Origin: Medicago truncatula
Lineage: Eukaryota; Streptophyta; Magnoliopsida; Fabales; Fabaceae
Direction: 5' to 3'
Assembly: GCF_003473485.1 (NCBI RefSeq)
Contig: NC_053043.1
Coordinates: forward strand, 10,426,001 to 10,490,000
Length of the DNA: 64,000 bases
Positions 10,688-21,653 of the stretch are shown one piece after another; the first letter of the stretch is position 1, and the number at the start of each line of letters is the position of its first letter. Under the pieces are notes generated by a model, which saw only the letters and a list, made by a program, of their open reading frames with translations, searched no databases and was not told where the DNA came from. A program made the translations under genes and the position numbers.

Positions 10688-12116
10688 AGTAAATGAGGGA
10701 CTACCTTAAAAGATTAATAAAAGTTTAGTGATTGTTGTTATATTTTGATTGTTCAAAGATTAAATAGGAGAAAATAATAATTTATCAAATTAAATATTTA
10801 CTCTTGTTTCCTTCCGTCTCGTATGTAAGCAACAAAACATTTTTTTATGATCACAAATATAAATAAGAGTAAAGGCTCATTTCATTCAATAAATTCCAAA
10901 AAAAACTCACCTAAAAGAAAAACGTGCACTACAAATTCAATGGCATACAATCAGTGAAGATGTGAAACAAATTTTCTCCAACATTTATCTTTTGTTAACA
11001 AAATCACCAAAACTGTATGAGTAACCTTTATGCAAGATGGAGAGCTCAAGTTGTTTATTAGGTCTGCATTTTTATGGATTCTATCACTAATAAAATGTTC
11101 AACATTCACTTTTGCATCCGACGTGGTATAAATTACTCACACTGATATATCAATACTGACAAAATGTGGGTTGTGGAATACTCTCTCCATACCAAAATGA
11201 TTGTTCACATATATCAATTCTCAATGACAATTATACATTGATGTCATTGCATCATTGTCTTCAACCATTTCTCTTTCTTCTCCATGTTTCTGTTTTAAAT
11301 TGCATCATCCCTATGGGAGATGCACTGAACAACAGCCGTGGAGAACGTTAGATCTAGGTAGAGAAAATTACTCTCACTAAATCATCACTAATGCGTCGTA
11401 CAACTGCCGTAGACAGTTCATTTTAGTTCACAAAGATGAAAGACCTTGTTGTAATTCAAGTATTACACATACTTGTCGCTATATGCCAAAAGAATTCCAT
11501 ATACAAGGTTGCAGTACTGTATTATATAAGTTGTTGAAATTAACTTAAAAGTCTTCAACATATAAATTCTATGACTTAATTCCTCCCTGAGCCAGAGCAA
11601 TGGAGTTATTATTGTGAGAATAAGATTGTCTTACAATGCTAGTAAAAAAATTATTCCTAATAATGACGTAAAATAGTCATAACTTGTATATGAATCAAAA
11701 GCATCATATGCTACTTATTTCCAGTGAATTTGCTTCCTCCAATTTTTTTAATAACTATGATATGATACAAACATGTGATCAAGGCAAAAAATGTACCCAA
11801 ATAAATCAAATGAGTATATACAAAAATTTAACTGCCACTATTAGCTGTAAGTTAGTTAAAATTTATTAGTATAGTTAGGACTACTACGTGTATGATATAT
11901 TCAGAATAATCAAAATTTTCTATTCAATCAATTATAAACAAAAAAAAAATTCAATTAAAAGGAAAATGTGCTCTGCAAATTCACATACAAACACTGAAGA
12001 TATGCTGTTAAAAAAAACACTGAAGATATGAAATAAATTGTCTTACATATTTCTGTTAACAAAATCACCAAAAGAGTATGACTTTGACCTTTTATGCATG
12101 GTGGAGCACTTAAGTT
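10688..12116. other. Partial duplicate copies of the 3' flank of the 20 kb gene
   Basis: No gene is seen. Positions about 10740-11060 and 11740-12116 each resemble the sequence downstream of the lipidation-motif gene (compare 20160-20350), including 'tatgaaataaatt' and 'aacaaaatcaccaaaa' blocks. The stretch between about 11060 and 11740 has no clear similarity or coding potential. Confidence 0.55.
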
Positions 12117-12342
12117 CTTAGTTCTGCATTCCTTCATCAATTTCTTCTTCCACATTCTCTAGAATTTCTTTCAGAACGTTCTCTTCCTCTTCTTCAAACT
12201 TTTGCATACACTGTTCAAAAGCATATACTAACTCTGAACTAAATATATAGAATCCTCACTAGATTCATTTGCATTCCTAATGTTCATTGACAAATAGCTT
12301 CCAAATTTTGGTGACATAAGATCCAGAAGAGTATTCTTTCTA
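12117..12342 (-). pseudogene. Truncated copy of the last exon of the 20.4-21.6 kb gene
   Basis: The minus strand here matches the C-terminal part of exon 2 at 20359-20590, including the acidic coiled-coil tail and stop. It breaks off near 12342 ('gagtattctttctacc'), well short of the exon start. An in-frame stop near 12250 and a 3-bp loss near 12308 mark it as dead. Its 3' flank is also duplicated, with an internal 20-bp duplication around 11994-12030. Confidence 0.85.
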
Positions 12343-13242
12343 CCTCCATGACATTCATCTTTTTTTGAATAACCTTATTCTTAAAGGATCTTTTTATGAG
12401 ACCAACTAAATTTAACTTTAAATTTTCAACACCTAAGTAAGTGCTACATCAAATATACTACAACCATAGGCGAAAGGACAGTTCTTATGCAAAAAACTGA
12501 AATGATTTACAAATGTTTGGAATAAAGGGAGTTCTAGTTGCTTAAAACAAAGCATTACCCATCACAGTTGCAATTCAACTCAAACTAATACAGCATTAAT
12601 GCTTATCACATTTCAACTTGATTTTCCTATTCTCAATAAAAACTACAAAATGAAATTAAAAAAAAAAATAATGTTCCAAAATCATGTAACACACATTTAC
12701 AAATTCCTAAAACTAGAACAGTATCATTCTTAGGTTTGGCTAAAAATGATTTAAAAAAAAAAAGAAACACGCAATATAATTGTATGATCATTTCAAAACA
12801 GGTTTCCCTGTCTCATTTGAAATGGTATGGAATATGAAATTCCAATATTGAATTCCCGATTAATTCAGCATCCGCCTAGTTATATGAGTTGTCAGAATTG
12901 TTTTTCAGAAATTTGTTCAAAATTTATGTATGATAATAAGGAGTCTATAGATTAGAAGCCCTGTTGAAAATTTCATGCTTCCCTGCAGAAATAAGAAATA
13001 AATGCTTGCCTCATTTTAGAGTTCACAAACACATACAAATTTTTCAAATCGACCATGGCAAATAGTGATGTAACAGTTTTACACAAAAGGGATAACTGTG
13101 ATCTTAGACACACAAAAAAAGAGGGATAAATCCAACATTATCAATTCAACCTTTCCTACAAACCAAGGTGACTAATTCCATCACAAGAAACAACTGGAGC
13201 ATCCTGTTTCAGCTGCACTTCACACGTTCTTCCTTCCATCCC
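12343..13242. other. AT-rich spacer downstream of the F-box gene
   Basis: No open frame of note, no recognised repeat end and no RNA gene is seen. The part next to 13243 should contain the 3' UTR of the minus-strand F-box gene. Confidence 0.4.
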
Positions 13243-15016
13243 TTACAGTCTCAATTTAAATCCTCGGGACAAAAAGTCGTCCCTGTGGGAAAAAAAAAAT
13301 GAATCTCATCAAAGTAACTTCAAAAACATCACAAAAGAATAGATGATAAAAACCATGCTTTTGAAAGGAACTATGCATAAATTTGGAGTAATTTCATGGT
13401 AGGCCAATTTCTAAGCTCAACTCATGGCAAGTTGGAATAGTCTCAACATTCAGAATTTTTTTTTTAGGAGTGAAGATCTGAAACAATAACTGAAAAAGAA
13501 TAACAATTCATACCAAAATTCTTTCTTTAAGCAAATTCTTTAGCTAGTCATAAGCTCAACTCTTAAACTAACACACATCATACACTGTTGTCAATTTTTT
13601 GTTTCTTTTGAAATCAAGCATATACACATTGTCAAATACATAAACATAAACAAGTAATTAGAAAATCCTTTACCCTATGATAAGAATTCAATTTGACCTT
13701 TAACACAGAGTTTAACTGCATATATAATATGATGGATCCATTGAACTGATATTAACTTATACACAACAAAAACTCAGTTAAAACAATAAGTACCTTCTCT
13801 TGCTTGTATGATTCTCCTTCTTCCTACCATTATCAACAAGGTAAGGGGGTGGTGGTACAAGACTACCAACACAAACCATAGCATCATCCAAATTAGAATT
13901 TCCTTCAACATAACTAACTTGTTCACTCTTCAAATCATACCAAAACAGCTTCCAATGTTGTACCTCCAACAAAACATGATCTCCTTCCAAAAGAACCTTC
14001 CTTCCATCACGAGAATAACACAAGGGTCTCAAAGATTCCAAAGGTAAACCCAAACTTGATTTAACCAAAGTAAAAAGTTTACACCAACTATCTCTAGAAC
14101 CATATTCTTTCATCACCCAAATATCAACGTTAGTAGTTTTATAATCCACAGTCATACAAAGACACCCTCCTAAAACAGCAACACGAATTTCAAAACTATT
14201 ACTATTAACTTCTTCACCTAGTTCATCAGGGAGAGGAACCTCATTGAAAGTCTCAAGTGATAGGTTAAACGCGAGAATTAAATCAGATTGAAATGATTGA
14301 TTTTTCCTGGTCGCAACCCAGTGAATAGAACTAGAATTGTCAACAAAAACCCCCATGGTGTGATAATACTGAAGAACGTACGGCATAGTAGGAATTATCT
14401 TCCACGAGTTAGCTTTGGAGCTGAAGAGTCGAACATGTGGATCATAAAAAGTGCTTTGGTGGTCGATTAAGTAAGAGATTCTGAGGAGTTTGTGATCGCC
14501 GGATAAAGAATCAAAACCGAAGCCATGAACGCATAAGGAGGCTCTGATTGTGGGGTCAAGAATAGGAATAGGAAGAGGGAGAAAAGGGATAACCCTATGT
14601 TTACGGGTGTTAGGGTTCCAGAATGTGATTTCATTGGGGTCACAAGGGTTAATGAAAGCGAATTTGCCGTTGCAGATGGCGAGGAGGCCGTTACATGAAC
14701 CGATACGAGTCATGGTGTTGTTAACCTCGAAAGGGTCAATGTTGCTGGTGTTACCCGCCGTGAAAGGATGGTTGAGTGGAATCCTCGATTTAGAGAAATC
14801 ATCATCATCGTCATCGATTTGGAGTTGGTAGAGATCGAATTTGCGTTGAAGGATTAAGGATCGATTGAGGGAATTTTGGAGGTGAAGGTTGATGAATTTG
14901 TGGGAATCGATTAATGATTTAAATGATTTTGAAGTTGATCGGAATCGGAGAAGTGATTTTACCGGTAAGCGGGAGAAGACTTCGGCGAGAATATCAGGCG
15001 GAAGTTCAGCCGCCAT
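13243..15016 (-). CDS. F-box protein, CPR1/CPR30-like (SCF substrate receptor)
   Basis: Two coding exons on the minus strand, 13794-15016 and 13243-13282, give 420 aa. The donor is AG|GTACTT at 13794 and the acceptor is a pyrimidine tract plus ACAG before 13282. The short second exon supplies a DDFLSRGFKLRL tail that fits the ending known for CPR1-like proteins, whereas unspliced reading ends in an unrelated tail. The N-terminal F-box (about residues 3-45: LPPDILAEVFSRLPVKSLLRFR) should bind SKP1. The rest (about 95-390: GSCNGLLAI, FWNPNTRKHR, HGFGFDS) is the F-box-associated beta-propeller region. In Arabidopsis, CPR1 targets NLR immune receptors such as SNC1 for degradation. This is one member of a large family, so the target here is unknown. 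An aspartate run is encoded by a GAT-type trinucleotide tract near 14800. Confidence 0.88.
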
Positions 15017-15198
15017 TGCAAAGAAGGAGAAGGAAGGTTCTGCTAGGGCTTAGGGTTTTTCATTTCTTCCTTCCTTTCTTACTACAAACCAAATGCAACT
15101 CCACCTTTCTTTATTCTTTATATCTTTTTTTTTTTGTTACGTACATTTTTTTTTTGAGGGGTGTTACGTACATTCTTTCTTCATTTACATTTATTCCT

Positions 15199-15554
15199 TA
15201 AGCTTGAATGCTCGTATTTATTTGATATCGCTTTGAACCCATAAATAATAAAAGATCTGTTTATGTGGCTTAACTGTATTTAAAGTATTGTTTTGATCCT
15301 TTCTGTTGATTTAATTCAAAAAAACGTTGAGTTTAAGGATCAAACTAATACTAATTAAATAAGTTAAGGGACCAAACTAATACTAATTAAATAAGATAAG
15401 AGATCAAAATTTAATGTTTTTTTGAATTAAATTAACAGAAAGGACCAAACCGATACTTTCAATAAAGTTAAGGGACCAAAACGGATCTTTTATTACTTAG
15501 GGGACCAAAGCGATACTAAATAAATATTTAAGGGACCAAAAGAGCATAAGCTTA
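15199..15554. mobile_element. MITE with about 70-bp inverted ends, upstream of the F-box gene
   Basis: The left end (15199-15260, 'taagcttgaatgctc', 'gatatcgcttt', 'aataataaaagatc') matches the reverse complement of the right end (about 15490-15554). The interior contains repeated 'agggacca' blocks shared with other MITEs in the window. No clear target duplication was found. It starts about 180 bp upstream of the F-box start codon and so may add promoter sequence. Confidence 0.7.
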
Positions 15555-15612
15555 TTCTTTATTATAATCTTTCTTTTTTTGTCAATATTATTGTTATGAT
15601 ATATGATGGAGG

Positions 15613-15695
15613 TCCTCGTAAACTTAACTCAATTGGTAAAACAATGTATAAAATATGCAAGGTCTGGAGTTAGATCATCGACAAAAAAAAATGAT
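15613..15695 (+). mobile_element. Degenerate tRNA-derived SINE-like fragment
   Basis: The stretch 'cttaactcaattggtaaaac' resembles a tRNA box A, followed about 35 bp later by a decayed box B ('ggagttagatca') and an A-rich tail at 15681-15690. This order is typical of legume SINEs. No target duplication could be fixed. Confidence 0.45.
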
Positions 15696-15712
15696 TGAGT
15701 ACAAATTACAAA

Positions 15713-15854
15713 CATGTGATCAAGGCATAAAATGTTCCAGCAACACTCTTTTTTAACATTTACACTATTGTCGGATGAAATTACATGTGATCAAGGCATA
15801 AAATGTTCCAGCAACACTCTTTTTTAACATTTACACTATTGTCGGATGAAATTA
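15713..15854. repeat. Perfect or near-perfect 71-bp tandem duplication
   Basis: Bases 15713-15783 are repeated at 15784-15854 (unit starting 'catgtgatcaaggcataaaa'). The two copies look identical, so the duplication is recent. Related single-copy sequence lies near 11773. Confidence 0.95.
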
Positions 15855-16310
15855 AAGTGTACTCCACTACTTTATATGAGATCAATTTATGTGTAATATT
15901 TAGGAGAGAGTGACTCTTGGTGAGTTAGTGAAAGTGTTGCTAACACTTATCATGTACCCAAATAAGTCAAATGAACATAAACTAAAATTTCACTTCCACT
16001 AGTTGTAAGTTAGTCAAGATTTGTTAGTTTAGTTAGGATTACTCTATAAAATAAAATGTAGGGTTAAATATATTTTTCGTCTTTATAAATATATCAATCT
16101 TTCGTTTTAGTCCCCTTAAATTTTTCTTTCAGCTTTTACCCTTTATAAAATTTTAAATCACTACTTTTGGTCCCTATTTTTGAGTTAATTTTTGTATTTT
16201 TTTAATGAAATTGTGTAGAATATTGTAAAAATCTTTTCAAAAAATATTAGAATTTTTTAACAAAACATCAATTAAATATAAATTTTTAACCGTTAAAATA
16301 TTAAAATTTA

Positions 16311-16569
16311 GGGTTAACAGTGCTTTACCCCCTGTAATATAGGTCATTTTCGATTTTCCCCTGTAAATTTGTTTTGAAATACCACCCTGATAGGTCATAA
16401 AAAAACCAACTTCTTTTTTTTTTTTTTTTTTTTGCAGAAATTTTCGTTTTTTTATGACCTATTAGGGGATATTCCAAAACAATTTTTTTTACAGGGGGTA
16501 AATAAAAAAAAAATTACAGGGGAAAAATCGAAAATGACCTATATTACAGGGGTAAAGTACCATTAATCC
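16311..16569. mobile_element. Nested MITE, family B, 9-bp duplication
   Basis: The ends GGGTTAACAGTGCTTTACCC (16311) and GGGGTAAAGTACCATTAATCC (to 16569) form a long near-perfect inverted repeat that includes 'cctgtaatataggtcatttt' and its complement. A 9-bp duplication TAAAATTTA occurs at 16302-16310 and 16570-16578. The interior has a T-run (about 16416-16433). Non-coding, Mutator-like by target duplication. Confidence 0.85.
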
Positions 16570-16627
16570 TAAAATTTATATTTAATTCATGTTTCGTTGA
16601 AATATCATAATTTTTTTTTTGGGAGAG

Positions 16628-16913
16628 TGTTAACACCAAAAATGAAATATTTGGTCGAATTCATGATTCTATCGTCGATAAGGCAAATGGGTTATTTCGA
16701 CAGGCTGCAAAGTGCAAATAAATTTCGACCAATAACATACATACTTCGACACACCGCAATTTTGACCAAAGACAAAGAGAAATAATTCGAAGTTGCAATT
16801 GGAGCGCATGGTGGGAAACAAGACTAAAGTGCATTGAAGATTATTTTCTAGTGTCTTAGAAGGTTATAGGAAGTTATTTCTACTTTTAATATAGACCTTA
16901 GGATTTAGTGGTA

Positions 16914-16948
<35 letters not shown>

Positions 16949-17709
16949 TAAAATATGGTTTTAGTCCCTGCAAATATGCCTCGTTTTGGTTTTAGTTCCT
17001 GTAAAAAAAAAAAAAATTGTTTAAAAAATTTTGCAGGGACCTTTTTTAAAAACAAAATATTTTGCAGGGACCAAAAACTACAAAATTGGTTCAGTTATAA
17101 TGTGGCCACGTATGCAAATTATCACAAGGGTCAGGGACTATTTTCAAAAACAACAAATTTTGCAGGGACCAAAAACATTTTTTTTACAGGGATTAAAACC
17201 AAAACGAGACATATTTGCAGGGACTAAAACCATATTTTAGCCATATATATATATATATATATATCAGTTTGTAATAATAACAAGGGGTTGGTTTCTTGAT
17301 TTCTGAAAACTCTGTAACACCCACGCCATGGGAGTAAACGGGTTCAGGAATGGAGAGATTGACATATTCCAACCACCCTTTACATTCCTACAATTTAATA
17401 TCATTGTTCTTGTTTTACTTTCCTTTTTCTTTTGCATTTCTTTTCATCTTTATTCTATTTCTTTTTTTTTTATTTAACATGCTCACTTGAGCAATTTTCT
17501 ATCATGTTGTCATGAGACAACTTGTTATTACAAGATGTTGGAAGCAATTCTGACATTAATGTTCTTAAAGAATGTATGAAGTGATGTCATAAACCGCGAG
17601 ACTTGAACGATCCCCCATTAAAAATACATTTGTCACCATCGATTGACATTTATGTCCTAAAACCATTGATGGATAATGAAGTTTACATTACCAAAAAATG
17701 GTGTAAACA
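16628..17709 (+). repeat. 5' LTR of the non-autonomous retrotransposon
   Basis: Aligned to LTR2 over its length apart from the MITE at 16947-17241 and a short insertion present only in LTR2 near 19404-19430. The two LTRs differ at scattered single bases, so insertion is not very recent. Confidence 0.85.
16947..17241. mobile_element. MITE inserted in a TA-rich tract of the 5' LTR
   Basis: The inverted ends 'gctaaaatatggttttagtc' (16947) and its complement (to 17241) extend for about 55 bp, with 'cctgcaaatatg' and 'tcgttttggtttta' inside. It sits in an AT dinucleotide run (16918-16946 and 17242-17264) that is short and uninterrupted in LTR2 (19512-19530), so the insertion post-dates the retrotransposon. 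Confidence 0.85.
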
Positions 17710-19171
17710 AAATGGCACGCCCAGTAGGACCATTTCAAGTTATGCGCGACCCAACATTTTATATGCATAAAAAATGGTTTCAGAGTTCTTTCAAAAAAAA
17801 AAAAATGGTTTAAGAGTAACAAAAACCGCAAGTGAAATGGTTTTTTTAAGCCATATGGAAGTCAAATACAAATGGTGTTTGTTCTTCATATTTTATTTAG
17901 AGTAGTGATAGGTAAACCACCATAGGTGGCATACCATCATTCTACACACCCCATGTGGCAGGGACAATTTTGTCCATCAACAAAAAATAAGGGATAAATT
18001 TGTCCTACAATATTACAACTCTCATCATCCTCTTCCACTCTCTCTCTTCTCTATCCTCCCTCATTTTTTCAACAAAACCAGTCCCCCACCAACAAAACAC
18101 AGCCACCACCAATCACTCTCTCTTTTCTCAAAAATGCCTCTTTTCACCGGAAAACACCCTCTGATGCCGGGAAACGTCCTCTGCTATGACGTTGTCGGCT
18201 TCTCCGACTAATAAAAACGCGTCGAAACACATAGATCGAGGTCGGCAGATGGAGAGGCAACCGCGTCGGAAAACTCAGAGATCGCGCCCAAAAACGGCGG
18301 CGCAACCTCATCAGAAACATAGATTGAAACAGAGAAGAAAATGTGATAGATCTAATATGGATGAAGAGAGGACGATCGGAGATGCAAGGCAAAAAGGCCA
18401 ACGCCGGCAGCGGCGGAGGTAGGCGGAGGTAGGCTGGATAAAGAAGAAGAAGTGATAGTAATGGGAGATGAGGAGGATCAAGAGAGATAAACCAATTTTT
18501 CTTTTTAATTTTTTTAATGATATTTATGTTATATTTAATATTATTTTGTTTGAATAAGACAAAAAAAATTGCCACAGTGGAGTGGTGTAAGGGGTGGATG
18601 GATTAAAAGGATGTATGTGAAAAATTACCCTTTTATTTATGATGAGTGCTAAATTGTACGAAGGAAAATTTGAAGAATAAAAAGAGGGGTAACGTCTCAA
18701 GAATCAAAGAAGATACGAATGGAGTTCGACGGAAATCAGGCAAAGCGTGGTGTAAAAAATGGGTTGTTTAAGCCATACTAGTAAAATGCCACAATGGAAT
18801 GAAGAAAATAGTTGGTTTTTGAATGTCATTTTCTAGAAAATGTGGGTTTCAAAAACCATGAATATCTATCATATATGATCAAGAGAAGAATGTATTAGGA
18901 AGATAGATTCTAATGATGGCATCAAAAATATTCTTTTTGCTGTATGCATTACCGAACAGAGGTATTTTGATATAACGGCATTTTACATGACAGATATTTA
19001 TGCCATAATTGTTTTTGTTTTTAATGTCATGAAAACAAATTCATAGTATGTTGTTAACGTGAAAAATGATTAAAGTGGTCGAAGAAGATCATACAATATT
19101 CATTTTTGGTATTATGTTTTAAAATGTTATTCCTCTCATGTCTTTCGAGAAACAACATTTTGGAGGGCCTC
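17710..19171. other. Non-coding interior of the LTR retrotransposon
   Basis: No retroviral domain is found in six frames. A GC-richer island (about 18130-18480) contains overlapping open frames on both strands with arginine- and proline-rich low-complexity translations. It could be a captured host gene fragment, possibly the 5' end of a gene preceded by a CT-rich leader (18010-18110), but it is not recognised. Confidence 0.5.
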
Positions 19172-19970
19172 TGTGAACACCAAAAATGAAATATTTGGTC
19201 GAATTCATGATTCTATCGTCGATAAGGCAGATGAGTTATTTCGACAGGCTGCAAAGTGCAAATGGATTTCGACCAATAACATACATACTTCGACACACCG
19301 CAATTTCGACCAAAGACAGAGAGAAATAATTCGAAGTTGCAATTGGAGCGCATGGTGGGAAACAAGGCTAAAGTGCATTGAAGATTATTTCCTAGTGTCT
19401 TGGTGCATGAAAATTATTTTCTAGTGTCTTAGGAGGTTATAGGAAGTTATTTCTACTTTTAATATAGATCTTAGAATTTAGTGGTAGTTTTCTCTATAAG
19501 GTCTATATGTGTGTGTGTGTATATATATATCAGTTTGTAATAATAACAAGGGTTAGTTTCTTGATTTCTGAAAACTCTGTAATACCCACGCCATGGGAGC
19601 AAACAAGTTCAGGAATGGAGAGATTGACATATTCCGACCACCCTTTACATTCCTACAATTTAATATCATTGTTCTTGTTTTACTTTCCTTTTTCTTTTGC
19701 ATTTCTTTTCATCTTTATTCTATTTCTTTTTCTTTTTAACATGCTCACTTGAGCAATTTTCTATCATGTTGTCATGAGACAACTTGTTATTACAAGATGT
19801 TGGAAGCAATTCTGACATTAATGTTCTTAAAAAATGTATGAAGTGATGTCATAAACCGCGAGGCTTGAACGATCCCCCTTTAAAAATACATTTGTCACCA
19901 TCGATCGACATTTATATCCTAAAACCATTGATGGATAATGGAGTTTACATTACAAAAAAAGGTGTAAACA
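19172..19970 (+). repeat. 3' LTR of the non-autonomous retrotransposon
   Basis: Second long terminal repeat, TGTGAACACC...GGTGTAAACA. A GT/TA microsatellite (19507-19530) replaces the MITE-bearing AT tract of the other LTR. Confidence 0.85.
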
Positions 19971-20358
19971 GATTCGTATAATATTATAAATTTATTCAAA
20001 AATATGAATTCTACATATGAGTTTAGTAGAGATCAAAAGTGGAGATGAAAAACTTTTGGATAACTAAAAGTTGAAGAAAATTTTTAGATGGACTAAAATT
20101 AAAAGTTGACATATTTACTGGGACAAAAAACATATTTAACCCTAAAATGTATAATATATTAAGAATAATCAACTTTTTTTATTTAATCAATTCCAAACAA
20201 AAAGAAAAACCCACCTAAAAGGAAAATGTGCACTGCAAATTCACATACAAACACTGAAGATATGAAATAAATTTTCTCTAACATTCATCTGTTGCTAACA
20301 AAATCACCAAAAAAGTATGAGTTTGACCTTTTATGCATATGGTAGAGTACTAAAGGTC

Positions 20359-21653
20359 TTAGTTCTGCATTCCTTCATCAATTTCTTCTTCCACATTCTC
20401 TAGAATTTGTTTCAGAATGTTTTCTTCCTCTGCTTCAAGCTTTTGCATACACTGTTCAAAGGCAGATACCAACTCTGGGCTAAATATAGAATCCTCACAA
20501 GATTCATTTGCATTCCTAATGTTCATCGAAGAATAGCTTCCAAATTTTGGTGTGACATAAGATCCAGGAGAGTATATTCCATCTGCAGGAAGCCATTCTT
20601 TAAGACTAGTAATGGCTGAAGATTCAACATTGGATGGAACTCTAAGGGACTCTAGTCTATTTGCTATAGCCTTTCTCTTATTTCCCTTCTCAAGCATTTT
20701 TGTTTTATGACTTGGAACCCTTTCCTCATTCTTCTTGTTTAAGCCTACTGGTTGCATTTTCTTGATGGAAGAATCCTTATCCTGAGTATGATGAGTTAGA
20801 TTAGATGTAAATTCAGACACTTGTACATGCGTCGGCTCAGTGATAAAAGTTTGAACTTATAATCTTTAGGGACATAGTTTAAAACCCCTCGGAGACAACC
20901 AAACTCAACTACTACCTGTCCATGAATTGTCAGCTCCGTGATAATAGCTTTACCTTGTTAACTTCAAGGTACGAAGTTCAAATTCCCTTGGAACCAACCA
21001 TAAACATGTTTATACTCATTGTGTCGCTTTAATTAATAATAATTTCTCCTATTTCCAATTTAAAAAATAAAATATAATTCAGATACCTGAAGGTCCATTT
21101 TGATTACTGAGACATCATCTTCATCTTCATTATTAAACTCACTTTGTTGATCAATTTGTGACTTATTCAACCAAATCCTATTAACAATATCATCATATTC
21201 CTCAACTGTATGAAAACTCCTACCACCTAAATCACTCTTAGATCTCAACTCATCTTTATCTTCAATACCAGATAGATTCTCCTGACTAAGAGAGTCAACA
21301 ATATGCTCAGGAAAATGCCAACTTTTGGACCTGTTCTTGTGATCATTCTCAAATTCTTTCCCTCCTTGTATTTCACTTAATGTTGTTGATGGTTCCACCT
21401 TTTCATCAATAACTTCAGAACTTTCAGGTTCAATAGCCAGTTTTGAAATGGTGTTTGAATTTAAGCTCTTAGAATGCAGTTTATTGGATTTGTGGTTTGT
21501 TGTGCAGACAAGAGCAAGGTACTGGTCACTAGTGGAGATGATTAGATCTTCCAGCAATGGAATGCCATTAGCTTTTCTCATTGATCTTTGATTTCTCTCT
21601 TCATGGTAACTGATTGATCTGGCTATAATAAGTTTTGAAGAAATGCACCCCAT
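20359..21653 (-). CDS. Uncharacterised plant protein with N-terminal MGCISSK lipidation motif
   Basis: Two exons on the minus strand, 21087-21653 and 20359-20835, give 347 aa. The donor CAG|GTATCT is phase 0. The acceptor CTGAG before 20835 keeps the frame and adds PTHVQ ahead of VSEF. The start MGCISSK fits N-myristoylation at Gly2 with possible S-acylation at Cys3, which predicts membrane association. The middle is polar and acidic. The second exon carries a conserved-looking block (about 265-295: SLKEWLPADGIYSPGSYVTP) and an acidic, probably coiled-coil tail (about 310-345). No enzyme domain is seen. I believe it belongs to an unnamed plant family, but I cannot name it. Three decayed partial copies of its 3' end lie to the left (5759, 10.9 kb, 12117). 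Confidence 0.8.
20827..21045 (+). mobile_element. SINE-like tRNA-derived sequence filling the intron of the lipidation-motif gene
   Basis: On the plus strand, 'tcggctcagtgataaaag' (box A-like) is followed by a decayed box-B region, then a second similar unit: 'gtcagctccgtgataatagc', then 'acgaagttcaaattccc', then 'ttgtgtcgctttaatt'. The end motif recurs inverted at about 26215-26330. It lies antisense to the gene and its 5' end overlaps the acceptor and the first codons of exon 2. A remnant is also present beside the pseudo-copy at 6150-6200. Confidence 0.55.

Larger units (their letters stand above)
16628..19970. mobile_element. Non-autonomous LTR retrotransposon without gag-pol
   Basis: Two similar direct repeats bound the element: LTR1 16628-17709 (with a MITE inserted) and LTR2 19172-19970. 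Each begins TGTT/GAACACC and ends GGTGTAAACA, the usual TG...CA termini. A possible primer-binding region follows LTR1 (from 17713, 'tggcacgcccagtagg'), and a purine-rich GGAGGG lies just before LTR2 (19160-19168). The 1.46-kb interior has no gag, protease, integrase or reverse transcriptase, so it is a small LARD-like element moved in trans. Strand is read from the PBS/PPT layout (plus) but is not certain. No clean 5-bp target duplication is visible. Confidence 0.85.
16061..20142. mobile_element. Family A Mutator-type MITE, heavily interrupted
   Basis: The outer ends (GGGTTAAATAT at 16061, ATATTTAACCC at 20142) and internal blocks match the intact 502-bp copy at 4220-4721. A perfect 9-bp duplication TAAAATGTA flanks it (16052-16060 and 20143-20151). 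About 3.6 kb of the span consists of later insertions: a MITE at 16311-16569 and an LTR retrotransposon at 16628-19970. The whole stack split the 3' flank of the lipidation-motif gene. Confidence 0.88.

Noticed and set aside
16918..17264. Long AT microsatellite
   Set aside because: It is really a short AT tract split by a MITE; the uninterrupted counterpart in the other LTR is short.
18144..18575. 143-codon minus-strand protein inside the LTR retrotransposon
   Set aside because: Low-complexity translation with an open frame on the other strand as well; no homologous domain recognised, so not called as a gene.
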